DNA of 64,000 nucleotides, from contig NZ_BOSG01000001.1 of the NCBI RefSeq assembly GCF_018403225.1, positions 930,001 to 994,000 on the forward strand, given 5' to 3'. Shown piece after piece: positions 37,474 to 46,887 of the stretch. The translations under genes were made by a program, and so were the position numbers. The notes under the pieces are model-generated. The model was not told the origin of the DNA, did no database searches, and saw only the letters and a program-made list of their open reading frames with translations. The DNA comes from Paenibacillus sp. J23TS9. GTDB lineage: Bacteria; Bacillota; Bacilli; Paenibacillales; Paenibacillaceae. Within the stretch, counting starts at the first letter, position 1. Every line of letters starts with the position of its first letter.

Positions 37474-38465
37474 CAGATAATGTGCCAGCTCTTTCTGAAA
37501 AGATGAGCGGAGCTCCGGCCAGGCCAGTGAATAGGAAGCCAGGCATTTCGGAACGGATGAATTTTTTGCTGAAAGAAATGTGGAAGTACCGCTTATCTTA
37601 CTTATTTATTTTACCGTTTATGGCCATGTTCATCGTATTCATCCTGATTCCTGTTGTGTCAGGTGTTTTGCTAAGCTTCACCTACTTCAATGCCTTTGAT
37701 TTTCCATCTTGGCGGGGCTGGCTTAACTACCAGAACCTATTCTCTCAGGACATTATTTTCCTGCAGCATGTATTGCCTAACTCATTTAAATTTGCCGTGT
37801 TCGTAGGGCCGGTCGGTTATATTCTTGCCTTTTTATTAGCCTGGCTGATCGCACAGCTGCCGAATACAATGCGTACCTGGTATGCACTTGCCATGTATGC
37901 ACCCTCGTTATCGGCAGGTATTGCGATGACAGTCGTATGGACCGTCATGTTTACCGGGGACCGGTCGGGTTATATCAACAGCTTTTTACTCAAATGGGGA
38001 ATTATTGAGAAGCCGGTTTTATTCTTATTAGATAAAGATTTCTTGCTCAATATTATGATTATCGTCTCGATTTGGTCTTCCATGGGTATCGGATTCTTGG
38101 CCATCTTGGCCGGTATTCTTAATGTGGATCGACAATTATATGAGGCAGGTAGAATTGACGGTATTTCGAGCCGTCTCCAGGAAGTGTGGTACATCACCAT
38201 CCCAATGATGAAGCCGCAGATGATGTTCGCAGCCATTATGGCGATTGTTCATACGATTAAATCCGGTGGTATTGGGGTTCAATTGTCGGGTACGAATCCA
38301 ACCCCGAATTATGCGGGGCAATTATTAATTGACCATATCAATGACTATGGATTCATTCGATTTGAGCTTGGCTATGCCAGTGCGATTTCTATCGTCGTTC
38401 TTCTGATGTGTTATGCGTTAAGTAAATTTTTCGGTTATTTATTCGCACCGAAGGAGGATGAATAA
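37470..38465 (+). CDS. Sugar ABC transporter permease (pair 1, first subunit)
   Basis: 331-aa permease with about six helices after a longer polar N-terminus (40 residues). The EAA loop reads QLYEAGRIDGISSRLQEVWYI, with the alanine pair changed to AG. Translationally coupled both sides (ATGA overlap in front, TAATG behind). Works with the next gene as the channel for the 987-aa binding protein. Confidence 0.92.
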   Translation: MTDNVPALSEKMSGAPARPVNRKPGISERMNFLLKEMWKYRLSYLFILPFMAMFIVFILIPVVSGVLLSFTYFNAFDFPSWRGWLNYQNLFSQDIIFLQHVLPNSFKFAVFVGPVGYILAFLLAWLIAQLPNTMRTWYALAMYAPSLSAGIAMTVVWTVMFTGDRSGYINSFLLKWGIIEKPVLFLLDKDFLLNIMIIVSIWSSMGIGFLAILAGILNVDRQLYEAGRIDGISSRLQEVWYITIPMMKPQMMFAAIMAIVHTIKSGGIGVQLSGTNPTPNYAGQLLIDHINDYGFIRFELGYASAISIVVLLMCYALSKFFGYLFAPKEDE

Positions 38466-39379
38466 TGCAAGAGGCACGGATGACTGCCATGCAGCGGAAA
38501 TTAAAGATAAAATGGAGCGATTTTGTATTGGCTCTGAAATTGATCGATCGAGCACAAATATGGATTGCCATCTGTCTCTTACCGCTTGCTATTTTCATGC
38601 TCCTTCCGCTCGTTTATTTGTTCAACCATGCATTTAAACCATTGCATGAGTTATTCAAGTTTCCGCCGACATTCATTGTTAGGGAGCCGACAACGGGGAA
38701 TTTCTCGGAACTGTTTGCTATGACCGAAAGCACCATTGTACCGGTATCCAGATATGTATTTAACAGTGTTGTGGTTACTCTTTTGTCAAGCGTTGCAATG
38801 GTTATCACAGGAGCGATGTGTGCCTATCCTTTATCCAAGCATCCGTTCCCAGGTTCGAAGCTTGTTCTTGGTTTAATTATGCTGTCGTTGCTATTCGCAA
38901 CAGAAGCTATTGCAATTCCGCGTTTTATCGTCATTCAAAGCTTAGGGATCATGAACACTTATCTGGGTCATGTACTGCCCCTTGTTGCGATGCCAGTGGG
39001 AGTATTCCTATTAAAGCAGTTTATGGACCAAGTGCCGAATGAGCTGCTTGAAGCGGCGAAGATCGATGGTGCGAAAGAATTCAAAATTTTCCTGCGTATC
39101 GTTATGCCCATCGTTACTCCTGCCATCGCAACGATTTCGATCCTTGCCTTCCAATCGGCATGGGGAAACATAGAGACTTCAACGTTGTTCATGCAGGAAG
39201 ATTCCATGAAGACCCTCCCGTTTTACATGAGCACATTAACAGCTGGTCTAAGTAACTCGGTAGCTAGACAGGGAGCTGCGGCTGCTGGAGCATTAATTAT
39301 GTTTTTACCGTCATTGCTAATCTTTTTGATCTTCCAGAGAAAAGTGATCACGACAATGGCGCATTCGGGGATCAAATAA
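38465..39379 (+). CDS. Sugar ABC transporter permease (pair 1, second subunit)
   Basis: 304-aa permease of the MalG class with six helices and EAA loop ELLEAAKIDGAKEFKIFLRI. It ends FQRKVITTMAHSGIK, the usual C-terminus. Starts on the last base of the previous stop codon. Confidence 0.93.
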   Translation: MQEARMTAMQRKLKIKWSDFVLALKLIDRAQIWIAICLLPLAIFMLLPLVYLFNHAFKPLHELFKFPPTFIVREPTTGNFSELFAMTESTIVPVSRYVFNSVVVTLLSSVAMVITGAMCAYPLSKHPFPGSKLVLGLIMLSLLFATEAIAIPRFIVIQSLGIMNTYLGHVLPLVAMPVGVFLLKQFMDQVPNELLEAAKIDGAKEFKIFLRIVMPIVTPAIATISILAFQSAWGNIETSTLFMQEDSMKTLPFYMSTLTAGLSNSVARQGAAAAGALIMFLPSLLIFLIFQRKVITTMAHSGIK

Positions 39380-39403
39380 GCAGAGGAATGGGGGAGGTGT
39401 ACC

Positions 39404-41515
39404 ATGCACAACAATCAAAGCAAATCGAAATATGTGCTTTGGCTAGTCTGTTTGATTGCATTGACTGGATTCCCGATGAAAGCGAGCGCTGATGTTCCTT
39501 ATCGCACCTTCACAGAAGATAGTTATGAACGTACGATTATGACTCAATCTGCTTATTCTCCGGCCGGCGTATTAGCGCAGGAAATTCCAGTAGTCAACGA
39601 GAAGGGCGAAGTAGAGTATACATCGCTGCAAAGACCTCAAGATCTATTCATAGCAGACAATGATGATATTTATATTGCGGATACTGATAATAATCGGATT
39701 GTGCACATGAATGAAGAAGGAGAGGTCGTTCGTTTAATCACCCTGCCAGAAAGTCCGCTAAATCAACCACAGGGTGTGTTTGTTGCTGACAATGGCGATA
39801 TTTACATTGCGGATACAGGGAATAAGCGGGTTGTTCACCTAGATAAGAATGAGAAATTATTACATGAAATTGGCCGTCCTGAATCCCGATTTATTAATGA
39901 ATCCTTCGTATATGAACCGACGAATATGGTTATCGATAAACGAGGTTTTATATATGTCGTATCGAAAGGAAGTTATCACGGGATCATCCAATTTACGCCT
40001 GAGGGGAAATTCGATCAATTTTTCGGAACGAACAAAACTGAAGTCACGCTGATGGACATCATCCGTAGACAGTTTTATTCGAAGGAGCAATTGAGCCGGC
40101 AAGTTCGATTGCTGCCTGTAACGATCCGAAATATCGATATCGATGATCAAGGATTTATTTATACAGTGTCCGGGTCCAAGACAGAGCAGGTCAAGAAATT
40201 AAACATTCGTGGCGAGAACATATGGAAGGATATGGAGTTTAATAAAGGGTTATTCTCTTTATCGGCCGTAGAACCTGATGAATTGGTTGAGAAGCAACTT
40301 ACCGATGTTTCATTAGATCAGAATGGTAATGTAACGATTATCGATAAATCAAGGAACATTGTCTCTCAATATGATGCGAACGGAGCGATGTTGTTTTATT
40401 GGTCGGGTCGTTCTGCCCTGGGTAATTCACTGGTTGGTTTAACATCGGCACCTGTTGCAGTGGAAACCGATTCGAAAAAACGCCTTTATATTTTAGATGA
40501 AGCCCTTAACCTCATTCAAGTATATAAACCGACAGAGTTTGGGGCAACGGTACATGAAGCTTACAGGTTAATGCAGGAAGGGAAGTATGCAGAAGGAGAG
40601 CAATATTGGAACAAAGTTCTGAAGTTGAATGCCCACTTCTCTCCAGCCTACAAAGGAATCGCGGAAGCCGCATTTTCCCGTGGTGAGTATGAGCGCGCTA
40701 GAGACTTGTTCAAGCTTGCGGGAGATGGAGAGGGATACTCGGATTCATTCTGGCAAATTCGCTTGCAGTGGTTCCAGAGAAATTTCTCGACCTTGGCGAA
40801 TGCTGCTATTATAGCTGCCTTCTTACTATGGGCTCTTATCAAGCTAAAGAGCAAATTCAATTTTCGCATGATACCGAAATCGAATAAGTTAAACGGTCAA
40901 ACCTGGTTCAAGCAGTTAAAGCATGTATTCTACATTCTGAAACATCCCATTGATGGATTTGGTGATTTGAGATATTTAAAAATGGGTGGCTACATCAGTG
41001 CATTCGTTATCCTTCTATTCACTATAGTCATGCTGCTGGTGAAATCATTCTATACGAGCTTTACATTTAATCCGGTTCCGGTCTATGCAAAAGGTTCAAC
41101 CTACATGCTCACGGTCTTCTTGGCCGTATGGTTCTCGTGGGTGATATGCAACTATTTGGTAGGTTCGATCAAGCAAGGTGAAGCACGATTTAAAGATGTG
41201 TTCGTGGGAAGTTGTTATTCATTGTTCCCGGTCGTGTTGCTCGGCACCCCGCTTGCTCTTATATCGAACATCTTTACACTAAGCGAAGCATCCATTTACA
41301 ACTCTATTGAGGTAGGTATGCTTTTGTGGAGCGGGCTATTATTCTTCTGGAACATTCAAGCGCTGCAAAACTATGGAGTTGGAGAAACGGTATTGAACAT
41401 TACACTTACGGTCATCACGATGACCATCATGTGGGTCCTTGTATTTATCTTAATCGGACTCACATCCGAATTTGTTAACTTTGTTTACACGATCTATCAG
41501 GAGGTGTCGATGTGA
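39404..41515 (+). CDS. NHL-repeat / TPR / Yip1-type membrane protein
   Basis: 703 aa. A signal peptide (to about ASA, residue 29) is followed by NHL beta-propeller repeats (PQDLFIADNDDIYIADTDNNRI, PQGVFVADNGDIYIADTGNKRV, and weaker copies to about 375), a TPR pair (about 385-445: YRLMQEGKYAEGEQYWNKVLKL), a single helix (about 460-478) and a Yip1-like domain of five or six helices (about 530-695). The propeller and TPRs would be outside. It lies within the transport operon between the permease genes and a DUF5696 gene and overlaps the latter. The fusion is seen in Paenibacillus-type sugar loci; its role (scaffold or sensor at the transporter) is inferred. Confidence 0.85.
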   Translation: MHNNQSKSKYVLWLVCLIALTGFPMKASADVPYRTFTEDSYERTIMTQSAYSPAGVLAQEIPVVNEKGEVEYTSLQRPQDLFIADNDDIYIADTDNNRIVHMNEEGEVVRLITLPESPLNQPQGVFVADNGDIYIADTGNKRVVHLDKNEKLLHEIGRPESRFINESFVYEPTNMVIDKRGFIYVVSKGSYHGIIQFTPEGKFDQFFGTNKTEVTLMDIIRRQFYSKEQLSRQVRLLPVTIRNIDIDDQGFIYTVSGSKTEQVKKLNIRGENIWKDMEFNKGLFSLSAVEPDELVEKQLTDVSLDQNGNVTIIDKSRNIVSQYDANGAMLFYWSGRSALGNSLVGLTSAPVAVETDSKKRLYILDEALNLIQVYKPTEFGATVHEAYRLMQEGKYAEGEQYWNKVLKLNAHFSPAYKGIAEAAFSRGEYERARDLFKLAGDGEGYSDSFWQIRLQWFQRNFSTLANAAIIAAFLLWALIKLKSKFNFRMIPKSNKLNGQTWFKQLKHVFYILKHPIDGFGDLRYLKMGGYISAFVILLFTIVMLLVKSFYTSFTFNPVPVYAKGSTYMLTVFLAVWFSWVICNYLVGSIKQGEARFKDVFVGSCYSLFPVVLLGTPLALISNIFTLSEASIYNSIEVGMLLWSGLLFFWNIQALQNYGVGETVLNITLTVITMTIMWVLVFILIGLTSEFVNFVYTIYQEVSM

Positions 41516-43905
41516 TGCGCTTATTACGCTCCAAAAAACTATTAATGGCAGCTGCAATCTGCGTCATATCCGCGTCGACGCTCAGCAGTTTCATCCTGGC
41601 AAAATCCACTTCAACGGATAAGAAGCAGACCACAGCTCAAACTACAACACAAACGGAGCCAAAGACGGCACCTCAGACGAATACAACAAAGGCAGTAACC
41701 CCAGCGAAATCAAATGGGAAATTGCCGGATGAAACCCAGTTCCAAATGATAGCGGAAAATGAAAAATTATTGCTCAAAGCGGATAAGGCCTCCGGTCATT
41801 TTACCGTAACAAGTAAAACAACTGGAGAAGTATGGCGCTCCTTTCCTAATCCGAAGGATTGGCAGGATAAGCTCAATACAGATGCATGGAAGATGCATCT
41901 TGCCTCACCCTTTATGTTCCGTTATGTAGAGTTTAATCTGCGTAAAGATTTGCTGAAAGAGACTAATTTTTATGCACAAAAAGGGGGAATAAGCCAGTTC
42001 GAAGTAACGGATCAGGGATTTAAGGTTATTTATGACATGCCGGATCTTGGTTTCACTATTCCTGTAGAAGTAAAGCTCGGGGAAGATTTCGTTGAAACCA
42101 AAGTATTAGCTGAAGGCCTGGTAGATGAGAAAGTCATTCCGAAGGAGGAGCCGGCGGCAGCTACGGTTGATAAGGATGGCAAAGAAGTCAAGAAACCGAA
42201 GGCTAAGAAAGATCCTATGGCTCGCCTGGCATCCATTCGGTTGTTCCCTTTCCTGGGTGCTCAAACTTCGAATGATGAAGATGGATTTCTGTACATCCCA
42301 GACGGTCCTGGTGCGTTAATTGATTTCAGGGAACGTCGTGCGGGCACACAGAACCTCTATACGGAACGTGTTTACGGTGACGATTGGGCATACAGTAACC
42401 GCAATACCCTCTCTGACCGTAATCCGATTACCATGCCGGTATTCGGCATTAAATCGAATAAGCAAGCAATTCTAGGAGTCATAACGGAAGGTGAAGAGTA
42501 TGCAAATGTGGTAGCGGCACCTTCAGGGTCATTCAGTCAATTCAATTGGGTTGCACCGGAGTATCAATACCGGTTCAAGTTCTTCCAACCGACAGATACG
42601 AAGAAGCAGAACGGTTACTTGACGTATAGCAAGGAAATAACGAAGTCGGATCATGCGACCCGTTATTATATGATCGAGGAGATAAACGAGGAAATTAGCT
42701 ATGTTACTTTAGCTGAACGCTATCGGGAATTGTTGATGAAGGAGTCCGGGATGAAACCCTTAGAAGATGAGCAAGCGAAGCTGCGGCTTCAGCTGCACTT
42801 ACTCGGCGGCGACACGGAAGACGGTTTTTTGTGGGATTCCTATCTACCGTTAACAACGACGAAAGAGGCGGAAGATATTGTCCAAGAGTTGTCTGCACTT
42901 GGAGTAGATAAGATGGATATCACTTATCTCGGATGGCAAAACGATGGATACAGCAAGTTTGGCGGCGACTTCCCCGTTCCAAACAAACTTGGCGGTAATG
43001 AGGGGATGAAGAAATTTACGGATTTCGCTCATTCGAAGGGCTACACGGTTTATCTTGATGCCTCTTCCTATACGTATAACAGAGGCGGCAAAGACGGGTT
43101 TCGAAAGAATAGAGATGGTCTGCGTGACTTAGCTTCTTCGGTCGTTGAATTGATGAATTGGGATAGCAGACGGAAGACCTTTGTCAGTCCAAAATTTATG
43201 AAAGGTGTTATTGAAGGAGATCTCCAGGAAGCGAAATCGTTAGGCATCGATGGTTATCTTTACGGGCAAGGAATCGGGACGTTCCTGAATACGGACTTTA
43301 ATGAGAACTATCCAACAACGAGAGAACAATCGAAGGAAATTCAGAAGCAATTATTCGAAAAGACAAAAGAAACATTCGGCAGTGTAAATGGGGAACGGAG
43401 TAACGCATACACCTTGCCGTATATCAGTCATATGGACAATATGGCATCCAACTTCTCGTATGATCTATTTGTCGATCGTGTGGTGCCCTTTGCCCAAATT
43501 GCTCTCCATGGTCTGACAACATACTCATTCGAGTATGCGAACTTGAGCGACGACTACGCGAACAATTTCTTAAAGGGAATTGAATACGGCGCGGTACCGT
43601 CATTTGTCGTGACGAATGCCTCATCGCAGGAGCTGCTTAAATCACTTTCTCTGCATGAATTCTACAGTACAAACTACAAAGACTGGCTTGATGAGATCGT
43701 GTCCCAGTATCAAAAATACGAAGAGGCGCTTGGGGATGTGCAGAACGAGTTCATTACAGGGCATCGTGAAATCGTAAACGGCGTATTCGAAACCACGTAC
43801 AGTAACGGGAAACAAGTCATCGTGAACTACAACGATAAAGACGTTCACGTGGACAATGCTGTGGTGAAGGCTAAAGATTATATCGTAAGCAAAGGAGGTG
43901 CGTAA
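41515..43905 (+). CDS. DUF5696 protein, probable extracellular glycosidase-like
   Basis: 796 aa. N-terminal membrane anchor or signal (LLMAAAICVISASTLSSFI), a Thr/Gln-rich linker to about 65, a beta-rich module with an Ala/Lys insert (AAATVDKDGKEVKKPKAKK), then a TIM-barrel-like part (VDKMDITYLGWQNDGYSKFGG, GYTVYLDASSYTYN, IDGYLYGQGIGTFLNTDFNE, YANLSDDYANNFLKGIEYG) that looks like a GH101/GH13-like glycosidase fold. Matches the DUF5696 family by overall pattern; enzymatic activity is not shown. ATG 41515 overlaps the previous stop by one base; GTG 41512 is an alternative, both below GGAGG. Likely cuts or tethers glycan outside the cell for the importer. Confidence 0.75.
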   Translation: MRLLRSKKLLMAAAICVISASTLSSFILAKSTSTDKKQTTAQTTTQTEPKTAPQTNTTKAVTPAKSNGKLPDETQFQMIAENEKLLLKADKASGHFTVTSKTTGEVWRSFPNPKDWQDKLNTDAWKMHLASPFMFRYVEFNLRKDLLKETNFYAQKGGISQFEVTDQGFKVIYDMPDLGFTIPVEVKLGEDFVETKVLAEGLVDEKVIPKEEPAAATVDKDGKEVKKPKAKKDPMARLASIRLFPFLGAQTSNDEDGFLYIPDGPGALIDFRERRAGTQNLYTERVYGDDWAYSNRNTLSDRNPITMPVFGIKSNKQAILGVITEGEEYANVVAAPSGSFSQFNWVAPEYQYRFKFFQPTDTKKQNGYLTYSKEITKSDHATRYYMIEEINEEISYVTLAERYRELLMKESGMKPLEDEQAKLRLQLHLLGGDTEDGFLWDSYLPLTTTKEAEDIVQELSALGVDKMDITYLGWQNDGYSKFGGDFPVPNKLGGNEGMKKFTDFAHSKGYTVYLDASSYTYNRGGKDGFRKNRDGLRDLASSVVELMNWDSRRKTFVSPKFMKGVIEGDLQEAKSLGIDGYLYGQGIGTFLNTDFNENYPTTREQSKEIQKQLFEKTKETFGSVNGERSNAYTLPYISHMDNMASNFSYDLFVDRVVPFAQIALHGLTTYSFEYANLSDDYANNFLKGIEYGAVPSFVVTNASSQELLKSLSLHEFYSTNYKDWLDEIVSQYQKYEEALGDVQNEFITGHREIVNGVFETTYSNGKQVIVNYNDKDVHVDNAVVKAKDYIVSKGGA

Positions 43906-43906
43906 T

Positions 43907-44776
43907 ATGACCCCAAAGCGAATACTTTCTGCTAAGCGATCTCGAAAGCTGGAAGGGTCGTTATTTATTGCACCATGGTTGATCGGGTTTATCGCTTTTT
44001 TAGGATTTCCACTCGTCTTCTCACTCTTTATGAGCTTCCACACAGTAAAAATATTGCCGAAAAAAATTGTGTACGACTTTGTTGGAGTTAAATATTACCG
44101 TGAGATCTTGTTTAACAGCTCAGATCTTTACGATAAGTTAATTCCATATTTTCAAGAAGTCGTCATCATGATCCCGGTGATCGTCATATTCGCCTTTATG
44201 ATCTCTATCATGCTTAACCAAAAGCTACCCGGTCGATTTTTATTTCGCGCGATCTTCTTCTTACCGGTTATCTTCTCTACAGGTGCTGTACTGATGTCCT
44301 TTATTAATCAAGGGGAGGGTAACCTAGGTTTCCTTGAACGATTTAATATTGGCGGTTACATGGATATGTTCCTTGGAGATAGTTCATGGGCGAAACCTGT
44401 AAAAACCGTATTAAATCAATTTGTCCTTGTCTTATGGTATTCTGGGGTTCAAATTCTGCTCTTTATTGCAGGACTTCAGACCATTTCAACGTCTGCGTAT
44501 GAATCAGCTCGAATCGATGGTGCTACACCATGGGAAGTGTTTTGGAAGATCACACTTCCAGCGATGTCGCCGTTCATCCTGCTGAATTTGATTTATACCG
44601 TTGTAGATATGTTTACGTTCCCGTCCAATCCTGTAATCAGTTTGATTAATACGGGGAACTACGGATTTAATAGTGCGCTGGCATGGATCTACTTCGCTAT
44701 TATTCTTGTATTCTTGGGAATTGTCATTCTCATCTATAGTAGAATTAACCGGAAAAATGCCGGAGTAAATCGTTAG
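43907..44776 (+). CDS. Sugar ABC transporter permease (pair 2, first subunit)
   Basis: 289-aa permease, six helices (LEGSLFIAPWLIGFIAFLGFP is the first). EAA loop SAYESARIDGATPWEVFWKI. ATG 43907 is placed 8 bp after AAAGGAGG (43891-43898), which lies in the end of the DUF5696 gene. The operon thus has two complete permease pairs. Confidence 0.92.
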   Translation: MTPKRILSAKRSRKLEGSLFIAPWLIGFIAFLGFPLVFSLFMSFHTVKILPKKIVYDFVGVKYYREILFNSSDLYDKLIPYFQEVVIMIPVIVIFAFMISIMLNQKLPGRFLFRAIFFLPVIFSTGAVLMSFINQGEGNLGFLERFNIGGYMDMFLGDSSWAKPVKTVLNQFVLVLWYSGVQILLFIAGLQTISTSAYESARIDGATPWEVFWKITLPAMSPFILLNLIYTVVDMFTFPSNPVISLINTGNYGFNSALAWIYFAIILVFLGIVILIYSRINRKNAGVNR

Positions 44777-44792
44777 AGGAAGGGGGCAGAAC

Positions 44793-45755
44793 ATGAAGGT
44801 TGACGTAGCAACGCGGGTGAAACAGAAGTTTTCGACAAAACGTGGATTACGACAAGTGAAGTATACCATTCTAGGACGAGAGATGAATCAAGGGCTGATA
44901 TTTAAACTCATCTTGTACGGAATATTCATCGTAACCTCCTATGTTTATTTGAATCCGATTTTAAAAATGCTGGTGAAGATGGTCATGAGTGCCAAGGACT
45001 TAATTGATCCAACCGTGACATGGATTCCGTCTTCCGTTTATTTGGGCCATGTGGTCGAAGCATGGAAGCTGCTGGATTATCCGAAGTCACTCTCCATTAG
45101 TGTACTGATTGCGATTTCAACTGCCGTGCTGCATTGTATCTCGTGTGGGCTGGCGGGCTATGCCCTGGCAAGGTTGGATGTCCCATTCAAGAAGACGATT
45201 CTTTTCCTTGTTTTCTTGGCATTCATTATTCCGCCTCAAGTTGTTATTTTGCCTACGATTTTGATGTATACGAAGCTGGGGTTGAATGGTCATTTATTAA
45301 CATTAATTTTGCCTTCTATTTTTGGATTCGGCGTCAAGGGCGCACTTTTTGTTATCATCTTCCGCCAGTTCTTCTCTACGCAGCCTAAAGCATTGGAAGA
45401 AGCAGCACGAATCGATGGTGCTAGTGCTTTGAGGTTTTATATACGCGTTATGTTTCCATTGGCAAGACCCGCCATTCTGGTCGTCCTGTTGTTCTCGTTC
45501 GTCTGGACTTGGAATGATACGTACTACCCTAGGATGTTCCTGGGTTCAAGCGGCGATATGCCGTTAGCACTGAAAATGTCGTTTATCGATAGTCAATTGA
45601 CGACGTTTATTAAAAATGGAGGGTTGCCGGAATATTTAGCTGAGCCAATAAAAATGGGTGCAAGCTTCCTGGTTATTTTGCCTCCGCTTATTCTTTACCT
45701 TGTTGCCCAGCGTTACTTTGTTGAGAGTGTTGAACGTACAGGTTTAGTTGAATAG
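44793..45755 (+). CDS. Sugar ABC transporter permease (pair 2, second subunit)
   Basis: 320-aa permease of the MalG class, with a 45-residue basic N-terminus before the first helix. EAA loop KALEEAARIDGASALRFYIRV; ends LVAQRYFVESVERTGLVE. AGGAAGGGGG precedes ATG 44793. Last gene of the operon started at site C; a hairpin follows. Confidence 0.93.
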   Translation: MKVDVATRVKQKFSTKRGLRQVKYTILGREMNQGLIFKLILYGIFIVTSYVYLNPILKMLVKMVMSAKDLIDPTVTWIPSSVYLGHVVEAWKLLDYPKSLSISVLIAISTAVLHCISCGLAGYALARLDVPFKKTILFLVFLAFIIPPQVVILPTILMYTKLGLNGHLLTLILPSIFGFGVKGALFVIIFRQFFSTQPKALEEAARIDGASALRFYIRVMFPLARPAILVVLLFSFVWTWNDTYYPRMFLGSSGDMPLALKMSFIDSQLTTFIKNGGLPEYLAEPIKMGASFLVILPPLILYLVAQRYFVESVERTGLVE

Positions 45756-45827
45756 ATTTTTGAGATGAATACGGCTGAATATCTACGAAAGTTGGAAGCC
45801 TCGATCACTGCATATCTACTTTGATTA

Positions 45828-45852
45828 GAACCTGAGGCATCGTCTCAGGTTC
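45828..45852 (+). terminator. Terminator-like hairpin after the transport operon
   Basis: Perfect 9-bp stem GAACCTGAG / CTCAGGTTC with a 7-base loop, followed by TTGATGTTTTG. It lies just upstream of the AraC gene, so read-through is possible. Confidence 0.65.
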
Positions 45853-45879
45853 TTGATGTTTTGAAAGGAGGATGTCTAA

Positions 45880-46854
45880 GTGTCATCTTTTCCAATACCA
45901 CAGAATTTGCCGGCTTACCTAATCAGCAACTATCTTCCGTTCAATCTGTTTCAAGCAGAGCCCTATGGCAATGCCTTGTTTTCCTCTCATTGGCATGATC
46001 ACGTTATGGAATTGATATACGTCGTAAAAGGTAGGATGCAGCTCTTCATTGGAGGCTATCCGTATATTGGAGTCGAAGGGGATATATTCTTGATTGAAGA
46101 AGGGCAAATTCATGGAGCATATTTACTAGAAAAGGAAGAAGTCCCAGAGTACTATGCTGTTCTAATCAATAAAACCATTTTGTTAACGGCGGAATCGATG
46201 CACATCGTTCATGAACCGTTATTGAATGGAAAGCTGTCTTTTCCCCGTTGCATTCAAGCAGGGGACGCTAACTATGAGGACTTGAAAGAATTAATTCTAA
46301 ACATTGCTGGTGAATATAGTGCGAAAAAGAGTGGATACGAATTGGTCATTAAATCCTATCTCTATCAGCTTATCGTGACACTGACACGCGAATATGGTTA
46401 TGAGGTTAATTACAGCAAATCCGAACGGGTAAGTCGAAGGAAAATCGAGGAGCTTCGTGACGTCATGATGTACGTAGAAGAACATTATGGAGAGCAATTC
46501 AACTTGAATGATATATCCAAGATCGCTAGAATGAGCCCTTATCATTTTTGCAGGACATTTAAAAAGATAACCGGACAAACGTTTATAGAGTATGTTAATT
46601 TATGCCGGATTAGAAAAGGGGAGGAAATGATCATAAATTCCAGTTTACCCATAACACAAATAGCTCACCGGGTGGGATTTAATAATATTAATTATTTTAA
46701 CAGAGTATTTAGAAAATATAGGCTGTGCTCACCTTCCGAATTCCGTAAACAAACGATGCAAGCGATGGTTCATCCACTGAACGCAACTAATCATACAACA
46801 ATATCCCCTCCAAGTTCACTCGAATCGTCTCTCATGGACACAAGAGATCATTGA
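45880..46854 (+). CDS. AraC family regulator (cupin sensor domain)
   Basis: 324 aa. N-terminal cupin-type ligand domain (WHDHVMELIYVVKGRMQLFI, then GDIFLIEEGQIHG) and C-terminal double HTH (FNLNDISKIARMSPYHFCRTFK, then ITQIAHRVGFNNINYFNRVFRK). GTG 45880 lies 8 bp after AAGGAGG (45865-45871). AraC proteins of this type usually activate sugar genes when the cupin binds a sugar. It sits between the transport operon and binding lipoprotein 4. Confidence 0.92.
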   Translation: MSSFPIPQNLPAYLISNYLPFNLFQAEPYGNALFSSHWHDHVMELIYVVKGRMQLFIGGYPYIGVEGDIFLIEEGQIHGAYLLEKEEVPEYYAVLINKTILLTAESMHIVHEPLLNGKLSFPRCIQAGDANYEDLKELILNIAGEYSAKKSGYELVIKSYLYQLIVTLTREYGYEVNYSKSERVSRRKIEELRDVMMYVEEHYGEQFNLNDISKIARMSPYHFCRTFKKITGQTFIEYVNLCRIRKGEEMIINSSLPITQIAHRVGFNNINYFNRVFRKYRLCSPSEFRKQTMQAMVHPLNATNHTTISPPSSLESSLMDTRDH

Positions 46855-46887
46855 GTATCTACTTAAAGGGGACGGCACGTTCTCATA

